Source of the DNA: Methanobacteriota archaeon | GTDB taxonomy: Archaea > Thermoplasmatota > Poseidoniia > Poseidoniales > Poseidoniaceae | Assembly: GCA_002718195.1 (NCBI GenBank) | Contig: PBDU01000003.1 | Coordinates: 1 to 64,000 of the forward strand | Length of the DNA stretch: 64,000 nt | Reading direction: 5' to 3' | Shown here: piece after piece, positions 56,355-64,000 of the stretch | Position numbering within the stretch: position 1 is the stretch's first letter | Layout: each line of letters starts with the position of its first letter | The notes under the pieces: generated by a model | What the model was told of the DNA's origin: nothing | The model's database searches: none | What the model saw: only the letters and a program-made list of their open reading frames with translations | Made by a program: the position numbers and the translations under genes

Positions 56355-57327
56355 ACCTAGAATAAATCGCTGGACTTTGGCTCGCAGAGAATTGAATTTC
56401 TCTCAATCGCTGATCAATTCATTAGTTCAACCCCACTTTGTAGTTGATGGAACAGGAATAGATTCGGAAATAAAAGGGATGCCAGGCATTCATCGTCAAT
56501 CCATTGATGTGTTAATTGAAACTATTAAATCAGATTTTAATAATGGAATTCGTTCAATCATGTTATTTGGCGTAATTGATTCACAACTGAAGGATGATGC
56601 TGCAACTCAAGCATCAAATCCTTCTTCTCCGCTTCATCGCGCTGTTGCACAAATCAAGCAGATGTATGGCGATAGAATTGTGGTAATGACTGATGTCTGC
56701 CTTTGTACAGCAACCGCACACGGTCACTGCGGACTAGTAGAGGATGGCGAAATTCTCAATGACGAATCCTTGCAAGTCCTTTGTGAGGTAGCAATTTCTC
56801 ATGCAAAAGCAGGTGCAGACTATGTCTGTGCTTCAGACATGATGGATGGAAGAGTCGAAGCGATTAGAAAAGCACTAGAAGCGGTTGGAAAAACAAACAC
56901 CGGCATCATGGCTTATTCGGTAAAATACGCATCTTCATTCTACGGGCCGTTCAGAAATGCTGCCTCATCCAGCCCAGAATTTGGAGATCGAAAGACGCAT
57001 CAAATGGACATAAAATCAGGGTATAAAGAGGCAATTTTAGAAGCCCAACTGGATCAAAATGAAGGGGCTGATATAATCATGGTGAAACCGGGTCTACCAT
57101 ATCTTGACGTTGTTAGAAAGGTATCAGACTCCGTAAACAGACCAGTGGCTGTTTACAATGTAAGCGGTGAATACTCAATGGTAGTGAAATCCTCAGTAAA
57201 TGATGAGGCAAGGTCGGCGATGGTCAATGAGATATTTACATCGTTTAGAAGAGCAGGAGCAGACATAATTGTGAGTTATCATGCAAGAGAATTCGCAGAA
57301 AGAAACTCTGAAGGAGGGATCAAATGA
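56338..57327 (+). CDS. hemB: Delta-aminolevulinic acid dehydratase (porphobilinogen synthase)
   Basis: DVCLCTATAHGHCGLVEDGEILND zinc Cys triad; MAYSVKYASSFYGPFRNAASS; IIMVKPGLPYLDVV; YNVSGEYSMV. Confidence 0.97.
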   Translation: MGIEIRPRINRWTLARRELNFSQSLINSLVQPHFVVDGTGIDSEIKGMPGIHRQSIDVLIETIKSDFNNGIRSIMLFGVIDSQLKDDAATQASNPSSPLHRAVAQIKQMYGDRIVVMTDVCLCTATAHGHCGLVEDGEILNDESLQVLCEVAISHAKAGADYVCASDMMDGRVEAIRKALEAVGKTNTGIMAYSVKYASSFYGPFRNAASSSPEFGDRKTHQMDIKSGYKEAILEAQLDQNEGADIIMVKPGLPYLDVVRKVSDSVNRPVAVYNVSGEYSMVVKSSVNDEARSAMVNEIFTSFRRAGADIIVSYHAREFAERNSEGGIK

Positions 57328-58613
57328 ATAGGTCAGAGTCAGACAAATTACATTCAGAAGCATTGACTCATTTAGTGGGTGGAGTCAACTCACCTGTTCG
57401 AGCATTCAAGTCAGTGCATGGGAATCCAATTTATTTTGAAAAAGCAAGTGGGGCTTACGTCACAGATGTAGATGGAAATGTATTGGTTGATTTTGTACAA
57501 TCATGGGGGCCGTTAATCCATGGTCATTCTCATCCTGAAATAATCGATGCCGTTAGCGAAAAAATGCAAAATGGGACATCCTTTGGTGCCCCGCATTTAG
57601 GGGAAATCGAATTAGCAAAGAAAGTAAAACAAAGATTTCCGCACATGGGTAAAGTAAGATTTGTTTCCTCAGGAACGGAAGCGGTCATGAGTGCAGTAAG
57701 ATTAGCAAGGGGATTTACCGGTCGAGATTTGCTTGTAAAATTTGAAGGATGCTATCATGGACACGTCGACTCGTTGATGGTTTCATCAGGATCAGGACTC
57801 GCCACATTTGGTATTGCCAGCAGTCCCGGGATTCCGAATGATACGGTTGCAACGACGCTTATTTCGCCGTTAGACGATGTAGAAGCAGTAGAATTCTTAT
57901 TCGCTGAACACGGCAAAGAAATAGCAGCAGTTGTGATAGAGCCATTGCCTGCTAATAACGGCTTGTTAGTGCAAAGAAAAGCCTTCCTTTCTCGGCTCAA
58001 AGAACTCTGTAAGTCTAATGGCGCTTTATTGATCTTTGATGAGGTGATTAGTGGATTTAGGTTCAAAGACGGAAGTTACGGAGATATTTGTGGTGTTGAA
58101 CCTGATATGACTGCTCTGGGCAAGGTCATAGGAGGGGGGTTGCCAGTAGGAGCTTACGGTGCTAGGGACGAAATCATGAATCACCTTTCGCCTCTGGGTC
58201 CAGTGTATCAAGCAGGAACGTTATCTGGGAACCCACTAGCCATGGCCGCAGGAGCAAAATCTCTTGATCTGCTCACTCAAGAAGCATATGAATACATGGA
58301 CAAGTTAGGAGAATTGTTGGAAATTGAGTTAGAGAGAGTACTATCTAAACATAAATATCCGATGAGATTAGTGAGAAGAGAAAGTTTATTTTGGCTTTCC
58401 CCAGGATTCCAAAAACCTGCGACCAGGGCTGATGAGATCCCGAGTAATGCTGGACACCTATACGCAAATTTGCATCGAGAATTATTATCCAGAGGTTACA
58501 TGCTTGCTCCCTCAGCATATGAGATTGGATTCATTTCTACGGCTCATGACGAGTCCCACATCAGGGGCTTAGTTCATGCGATAGACGAGTCATTAGAGGT
58601 ATTGGAGTGGTGA
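57324..58613 (+). CDS. hemL: Glutamate-1-semialdehyde 2,1-aminomutase
   Basis: GGVNSPVRAFKSV, FVSSGTEAVMSAVRLAR, LIFDEVISGFRF, ALGKVIGGGLPVGAYG. Confidence 0.97.
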   Translation: MNRSESDKLHSEALTHLVGGVNSPVRAFKSVHGNPIYFEKASGAYVTDVDGNVLVDFVQSWGPLIHGHSHPEIIDAVSEKMQNGTSFGAPHLGEIELAKKVKQRFPHMGKVRFVSSGTEAVMSAVRLARGFTGRDLLVKFEGCYHGHVDSLMVSSGSGLATFGIASSPGIPNDTVATTLISPLDDVEAVEFLFAEHGKEIAAVVIEPLPANNGLLVQRKAFLSRLKELCKSNGALLIFDEVISGFRFKDGSYGDICGVEPDMTALGKVIGGGLPVGAYGARDEIMNHLSPLGPVYQAGTLSGNPLAMAAGAKSLDLLTQEAYEYMDKLGELLEIELERVLSKHKYPMRLVRRESLFWLSPGFQKPATRADEIPSNAGHLYANLHRELLSRGYMLAPSAYEIGFISTAHDESHIRGLVHAIDESLEVLEW

Positions 58614-58614
58614 A

Positions 58615-59643
58615 ATGAACAGCAGAGATAGGATAGTTTCAGCACTGAACTTAGAACCTGTGGATAGAACACCAGTTTGGTTCATGCGACAGGCAGGTAG
58701 GCATCTGCCAGAATACAGAAAATTAGCGCAAAATCACTCTTTTTGGGACCGTTGTAAAGACATAGACCTGTGTACAAAAATAACCTTACAACCAATTGAG
58801 AGGTACAAGAAAATAGATGCAGCCATCATTTTTAGCGATATTTTAACACCACTTCCTGCATTAGGTTATGAGGTAGAATATGGAGGAGGAATTAGAATTG
58901 ATGATTTTAATTTTACAGATTTAGATGACTGGCCAGAATTCTCAGCAAGAAAACATGCTCCATGGGCTGCTAATGGGCTGAAAGCCATCGGTGAAGATAA
59001 CGATGAAATTGCAAGGCTTGGTTTCGCAGGCTGCCCTTGGACTACTGCAATGTACCTAATTGCAGGTGGAACTGGTGACAAAGAGTTCCATCAAACTAGA
59101 GCAAAGGTTTTCTCTAATCCAGATGAGTCAAACAGATTGCTCATGAAAATGGCAGAAGCGGTTGGAAGCCTCCTCGCAGATCAAGTAAATTATGGCGGGG
59201 CAGATGCTGTGCAAATTTTCGATACTTGGGCAGGACTTCTCTCTGTAGAGGACTACCAGAAATTCGGAAAACCAGCAACGAGCAGAACCATTGAAGTTTT
59301 CAGGACTAAATCAACTAGAGAGGTGCCCCTTATTCACTATGCGAAGGGCAGCTCCCACCTTCATGAACAAATTCGGGAATTAGACATCGATGCAATATCC
59401 TTAGATTGGCGAGACGATTTGAAAGCAAATCGATTAAAATTTGGCAAAGATTTAGCAATTCAAGGCAATTTAGACCCCTCGAGAATGCATGGTAGTTCAG
59501 AGGCAGCTAGACAAGCCGCAAGAACGGTCCTTTCCAATGCAGGCAAAGACCCAGGCTACATCTTCAACCTAGGTCATGGTTTTGCCCCGGAGGCTAAAAT
59601 AGAGTGTGTAGAAGCCGTTTTACGAGAAGTAACAGGTGTTTAG
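58615..59643 (+). CDS. hemE: Uroporphyrinogen decarboxylase
   Basis: PVWFMRQAGRHLPEYR, AAIIFSDILTPLPALG, LSLDWRDD-like segment, NLGHGFAPEA. Confidence 0.97.
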   Translation: MNSRDRIVSALNLEPVDRTPVWFMRQAGRHLPEYRKLAQNHSFWDRCKDIDLCTKITLQPIERYKKIDAAIIFSDILTPLPALGYEVEYGGGIRIDDFNFTDLDDWPEFSARKHAPWAANGLKAIGEDNDEIARLGFAGCPWTTAMYLIAGGTGDKEFHQTRAKVFSNPDESNRLLMKMAEAVGSLLADQVNYGGADAVQIFDTWAGLLSVEDYQKFGKPATSRTIEVFRTKSTREVPLIHYAKGSSHLHEQIRELDIDAISLDWRDDLKANRLKFGKDLAIQGNLDPSRMHGSSEAARQAARTVLSNAGKDPGYIFNLGHGFAPEAKIECVEAVLREVTGV

Positions 59644-59644
59644 C

Positions 59645-60556
59645 ATGCGAACCCAAATGGTAGAGTATGTCCATAAATTGCAAGATGAAATTTGTTCAGC
59701 AATATCTCAAATTGACAATAATCTCTATCGCGAAGATGAATGGGAAAGAGAAGAAGGCGGAGGAGGCAGAAGCAGGGTCTTCGCAAATGGGGAAGTTTTT
59801 GAAAAGGCTGGAGTCAATGTAAGTGTTGTCCACGGGACGCTAAGTCCCGAAGCAGCGGAGAAAATGGGTGGAGGGCACCAACTAAAAGGACAAGATCTAG
59901 AATTCTTCGCCACCGGAATCAGCTTAGTTTTACATCCGAAAAACCCAATGGCTCCAACAGTACATGCAAACTATCGTTATTTTGAACGGGGGTTAGGTGA
60001 AAAGGAAGGAAGTTGGTGGTTCGGTGGGGGGGCTGATTTAACTCCCTCTTATCTTTTTGAAAACGATGCTGTACACTTTCATCAAGTCCACAAAGATGCT
60101 TGCGATAGGCATACTGTTGGAAACTACAACAAGTTCAAACAGTGGTGTGACGATTATTTTTTCATCAAGCATAGGGGTGAAAGAAGAGGCGTAGGTGGTA
60201 TTTTTTTTGATGACGTTCGAACTGATGACAAGCAGGAATGTTTTGAATTTATCAAAGACTGTGGTGATAATTTCTTGAATGCATATATGCCAATACTAGA
60301 GCGAAGAATGAATTTGCAGTTTACCGAGCAAAACAAAATCTGGCAGCAAATTCGAAGAGGAAGATATGTTGAATTCAACTTGGTTTATGATCGAGGAACT
60401 AAATTTGGTCTTACAACAAATGGTAGGATAGAAAGTATCCTCATGTCGCTGCCTCAAACCGGTCGATGGGAATATTGCCACGAGGCAGAAAGTGGTTCTG
60501 AAGAAGAAAAATTATTGCACGTACTTAGAAAACCAGTAGATTGGTTAGTGAGTTGA
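59645..60556 (+). CDS. hemF: Oxygen-dependent coproporphyrinogen III oxidase
   Basis: GVNVSVVHGTLSPEAA, ATGISLVLHPKNPMAPTVHANYRYFE, WWFGGGADLTPSYLFENDAVHFHQVHKDAC, FNLVYDRGTKFGLTTNGRIESILMSLP. Confidence 0.97.
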   Translation: MRTQMVEYVHKLQDEICSAISQIDNNLYREDEWEREEGGGGRSRVFANGEVFEKAGVNVSVVHGTLSPEAAEKMGGGHQLKGQDLEFFATGISLVLHPKNPMAPTVHANYRYFERGLGEKEGSWWFGGGADLTPSYLFENDAVHFHQVHKDACDRHTVGNYNKFKQWCDDYFFIKHRGERRGVGGIFFDDVRTDDKQECFEFIKDCGDNFLNAYMPILERRMNLQFTEQNKIWQQIRRGRYVEFNLVYDRGTKFGLTTNGRIESILMSLPQTGRWEYCHEAESGSEEEKLLHVLRKPVDWLVS

Positions 60557-60560
60557 GATC

Positions 60561-61817
60561 ATGCACACTCTCGATGAATGGGTTAGGTATGGTGATGAAA
60601 TTCGCCGCCCTTTGATGATTGCAGATGAGTTAGAGAAATCCTCACGTGTAGCAATTATTGGCGCAGGACTTTCTGGGCTGACTATCGCATATAGAATAGC
60701 AAAAAGACGTCCTGATATTGAAATTGAATTACATGAAAAGACAGAAAGAGTTGGGGGCGTGATTTCCACTTGGAAAAAAGGAGATTGGATATGTGATATT
60801 GCCGTAAATGCAGTTCGTCCACATCCTGCTTTTTGGCGCTTAGTGGAGGATTTAGACATCTCAGATAAATTTTCCCAATCTAATACTAATGCCAAGTCTA
60901 GATGGATTTTTTTGAGAGGGAAACAAGTAAGGCTTTCAGCAAAATCAATACTTAGAATAGGCCCGATTAAACTCATTTCTGGAATAAGTAAATCAAGAAT
61001 GGGGGGGAAATCAGTTAGAGAAATAATTCCACATGCTCTGATTTCCGACGCAATGACTCTGGGAATTGTAAACGACCTTTCAAATAATGTAGACGCGGAT
61101 TTCCTTATGCCTAATTTAACGAAATTTGGGGAAAACCCACCAATCAAATGGTCTAAAATAAAAAAGATGATGAAATCAACATACCCAATTTTTATGCCGA
61201 CAAAAGGCTCAGTAGCATCCTTTTCCGGTGGGATGCAAACATTGATTGATAGTTTGTATGAAGAACTTGAGGAACTAGAAAATGTCAAAGTTATTTTTGG
61301 CTCTAACTTTGAAGATGCAACAGAAGCGAGTAAAAAACTAGGTCTTGAGAAACATTCGATAATTTGGGCAGCCCCACCGAAAGTGGGGAAAAATAATTTC
61401 ACAGAATTGAAGATATATGCCGTTGGATATGATTCGGAACAATGTCAAGACATACCTGTTGGTTATGGGACATTAATCCCTAATCAGAGTATTTCAATTA
61501 GTGGGATTCTACATGAGAGCGACGTCCATTCGACAAATAGAGCACCACCAAATCATCGTTTATTCAGAATAATGTCTCCAAATTCTAGGGGAGCATCAGA
61601 AGTAGAAGTCAAGGAAGATTTGAAGAAAATTTTATGCAAACACGATCCAGTATTGTTTGAATGCATCGGAGAGAGGAGAATACCAAAGTATCCACCTGGC
61701 TATATGGGTTCATTAGAAACAGGTGAAGCGGAGTATACAAGATCTGGTTGGTTTTTCAGCGGAGTATCAGTTACCCATGTGGTGGCAGAGGCTGAGAGAA
61801 TTGCAGAGAGATTCTAA
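60561..61817 (+). CDS. hemY: Protoporphyrinogen oxidase-like FAD protein (HemY type)
   Basis: VAIIGAGLSGLTIAYRIAKRRPDIEIELHEKTERVGGVISTW; SFSGGMQTLIDSLYEEL; C-terminal GWFFSGVSVTHVVAEAERIAERF; position in the heme operon. Confidence 0.85.
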   Translation: MHTLDEWVRYGDEIRRPLMIADELEKSSRVAIIGAGLSGLTIAYRIAKRRPDIEIELHEKTERVGGVISTWKKGDWICDIAVNAVRPHPAFWRLVEDLDISDKFSQSNTNAKSRWIFLRGKQVRLSAKSILRIGPIKLISGISKSRMGGKSVREIIPHALISDAMTLGIVNDLSNNVDADFLMPNLTKFGENPPIKWSKIKKMMKSTYPIFMPTKGSVASFSGGMQTLIDSLYEELEELENVKVIFGSNFEDATEASKKLGLEKHSIIWAAPPKVGKNNFTELKIYAVGYDSEQCQDIPVGYGTLIPNQSISISGILHESDVHSTNRAPPNHRLFRIMSPNSRGASEVEVKEDLKKILCKHDPVLFECIGERRIPKYPPGYMGSLETGEAEYTRSGWFFSGVSVTHVVAEAERIAERF

Positions 61818-62842
61818 GTTTTGATTGAATCAAACTCCTTCTTGATCAATTCATTTAATCCATCTACCCATTTTTGATCATCGTTCAAGCATTTGACAAC
61901 AACTAATCGCTTTCCACCCAACTCTTCGAAATGTTCCCTGATTCCAATGTCTAACTCTTCAAGTGTTTCCAAACCATCAGCAAGAAAAGCTGGTGCCACG
62001 ATCGCTATGTCGTCAATACCACTTTTCACTAATTCCTCAACCTTATTCATAGTAGATGGTTCAAGCCATTTTACGGGACCCAACCTGCTCTGGAAACTAA
62101 TCGACCATTGATCTATGTTCAAATTTAACTTATCCACTACTGCTAATGTTGTCTCCGTACAGTGCCTTCCATAGCAAAGAGAATTTGCATCACATTTGAT
62201 GCTGCAACAATTTTCTACCTGTTGACAATGTTTTTTTGAAGAGTCAATGCGTTTGACGTGTGAAATCGGTAACCCATGATAGGAAAATAGCAAGTGTGTA
62301 TCCTCATTCAAATGTGGTTTAATTGAATCAGCAAGTGGGACAATGAATTCATCAGCAGTTTCAAAATGACTCATTTCTAGAATTTTTGGCCCCCACTCTA
62401 ATTTTCTCAATTGCTTGTAAGCATGTTTTAGTGAGGATTCGGTAGTGGCCTGTGCATAATGAGGGAACATGGGAAGGAGCAACAACTCTTCAACACCCTT
62501 CTTCCTTAAATTATCAAGCCCAGATAAAATGCTTGGGTTGCCATACCGCATAGCAAACTCGAACTCAGTATCGTGACTCGTTTCATCCAACATCTCCTTT
62601 ACTCTACTAGAGTATACTCTCAAAGGAGACCCCTCGTCCATCCAGATTTTTTGATACAAAGGCGCAGTTTTTTTGGGCCTTGTCCTCAATATTATACCTC
62701 TCACAAGCAGATGCCGCAGAGGAGCGGGAATGTCAATAACATCAGGATCTAGCAAGAACTCTTTGAGATATTGTTTAACCGAATCCACGGTGGGTTCATC
62801 AGGCGTTCCTACATTCATCAGCAGGACTCCTCTTCTTCCCAT
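61814..62842 (-). CDS. hemH: Ferrochelatase
   Basis: GVLLMNVGTPDEPTVDSVKQYLKEFLLDPDVIDIPAPLRHLLVRGIILRTRPKKTAPLYQKIW; LLFSYHGLPISHV; SFQSRLGPVKWLEP. Confidence 0.96.
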   Translation of the reverse strand: MGRRGVLLMNVGTPDEPTVDSVKQYLKEFLLDPDVIDIPAPLRHLLVRGIILRTRPKKTAPLYQKIWMDEGSPLRVYSSRVKEMLDETSHDTEFEFAMRYGNPSILSGLDNLRKKGVEELLLLPMFPHYAQATTESSLKHAYKQLRKLEWGPKILEMSHFETADEFIVPLADSIKPHLNEDTHLLFSYHGLPISHVKRIDSSKKHCQQVENCCSIKCDANSLCYGRHCTETTLAVVDKLNLNIDQWSISFQSRLGPVKWLEPSTMNKVEELVKSGIDDIAIVAPAFLADGLETLEELDIGIREHFEELGGKRLVVVKCLNDDQKWVDGLNELIKKEFDSIKT

Positions 62843-63110
62843 GTATCAAATACCAGATAAAATGTATTAACGCTTTGTCTAATTTTAATCACATAAAGGA
62901 TTTTGAAAAGGGGGTTGGTTTTGATATTGTTCAAATGAGCAAATTTTATCTAAAATTTCATTACAAAATGAATAAGCAAACATTAAATTTTATTATTTCT
63001 TGTCGAATGAGCAGCAAATTATTAATTTAATTGTGTGTATGATTATATTTTGTTGGAATTTATGAGCGATTGGTTAATATGCTCCCTTCTCTTACACACA
63101 TTTGGTCACA

Positions 63111-64000
63111 ATGGTAGTAAAAGCAGAATACATTTGGATTGACGGCGCAGAACCAACTAGTAAGTTGAGATCGAAGACAAAAGTAATGCCAGATAAAGAT
63201 GAAATTTCGGATATTTCCGAACTTCCTCTTTGGGGATTTGATGGTTCCTCAACAAACCAAGCGGCTGGTGAGGATTCTGATTGCGTTCTAAAGCCAGTGG
63301 CATTTTACAATGATCCAATTAGAGGCTGGCCTCACATTTTGGTTATGACTGAAGTAATGACTCCAAGAGATATGCAACCTCACAGTACTAACAACAGAGC
63401 TGCTTGCGCAGAAATGGCTGCTAAGCACAAAATCGAAGAATGCATCTTTGGAATTGAGCAAGAATATACTTTCTTTGATGGAATCAAGCCACTAGGTTGG
63501 CCAGACAACGGATTCCCGGCACCACAATTTGGTTACTACTGCGGTGTGGGTGCTGATGAAGTCTATGGAAGAGAAATTGTTGAGTTACACCTGGATGCTT
63601 GCATTGATGCAGGACTAGCAATATCTGGGATAAACGCAGAGGTTATGCCAGCACAGTGGGAATTCCAGATTGGACCGGTTGCAGCTCCTGAAGTAGCAGA
63701 CCAAATTTGGATTGCAAGATGGTTACTTTACAGAATTGCTGAAGATTACGGAGTCTCTGCAACACTCGCTGCAAAACCTGTAAAAGGAGACTGGAATGGA
63801 GCAGGAGCTCACACAAACTTCTCTACAAAAGCTATGAGAGAAGATGGCGGAATGGAACACATTACTGCCGCATGTGAGAAATTAGGCACAAGAGCAATGG
63901 AGCACGTAAAGAATTACGGAGCAGATATCGAGGATAGATTGACCGGCGCTCATGAAACACAATCTTGGGACCAATTTTCCTATGGTGTATCTGACAGAGG
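63111..64000 (+). CDS. glnA: Glutamine synthetase, type II (eukaryote-like), truncated by right window edge
   Basis: Manual translation from ATG 63111: MVVKAEYIWIDGAEPTSKLRSKTKVMPD...LPLWGFDGSSTNQAAGEDSDCVLKPVAFYNDP...IFGIEQEYTFFDG...AEVMPAQWEFQIGP...KGDWNGAGAHTNFSTKAMRE. Not in the ORF track. Confidence 0.95.
   Translation, partial: MVVKAEYIWIDGAEPTSKLRSKTKVMPDKDEISDISELPLWGFDGSSTNQAAGEDSDCVLKPVAFYNDPIRGWPHILVMTEVMTPRDMQPHSTNNRAACAEMAAKHKIEECIFGIEQEYTFFDGIKPLGWPDNGFPAPQFGYYCGVGADEVYGREIVELHLDACIDAGLAISGINAEVMPAQWEFQIGPVAAPEVADQIWIARWLLYRIAEDYGVSATLAAKPVKGDWNGAGAHTNFSTKAMREDGGMEHITAACEKLGTRAMEHVKNYGADIEDRLTGAHETQSWDQFSYGVSDR

Noticed and set aside
1-64000. CRISPR arrays, tRNA/rRNA genes, prophage or integrase signals
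   Set aside because: None recognised by eye; the only regular tandem repeats are the coding repeats in znuA. A covariance-model tRNA scan would be needed to exclude small RNA genes formally.

Overview
This 64 kb window is almost fully coding, AT-rich, and reads as a chromosomal segment of a planktonic Marine Group II-like (Poseidoniales) euryarchaeon. Archaeal markers are ribosomal protein L18Ae/LX, prefoldin alpha, FtsY, geranylgeranylglyceryl-phosphate synthase and archaellin-like proteins; the taxonomic call is inference. I saw no rRNA, tRNA or CRISPR array and no transposase. Main content: (i) a near-complete C5/protoporphyrin heme operon hemA-hemCD(fused)-hemB-hemL-hemE-hemF-hemY with convergent hemH; (ii) a zinc ABC transporter (znuA-C-B) whose binding protein carries three very large His/Asp-repeat tracts, divergent from a NikR-like regulator; (iii) a tungstate-type transporter (tupA plus a fused permease-ATPase) near moeA; (iv) a MamK-like actin gene followed by a long coiled-coil protein and small membrane/redox proteins; (v) several RNase-like proteins (beta-CASP, NYN, PIN-TPR); (vi) eukaryote-type OMP decarboxylase and type II glutamine synthetase. 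Two partial CDSs run off the window and are absent from the supplied ORF track: an RCC1-repeat secreted protein at the left edge and glnA (GSII) at the right edge. The most unexpected non-coding structure is a 23-bp near-perfect inverted repeat (12768-12790 / 12943-12965) bounding a ~150-bp divergent promoter region. It could be a MITE-like element or an invertible promoter.
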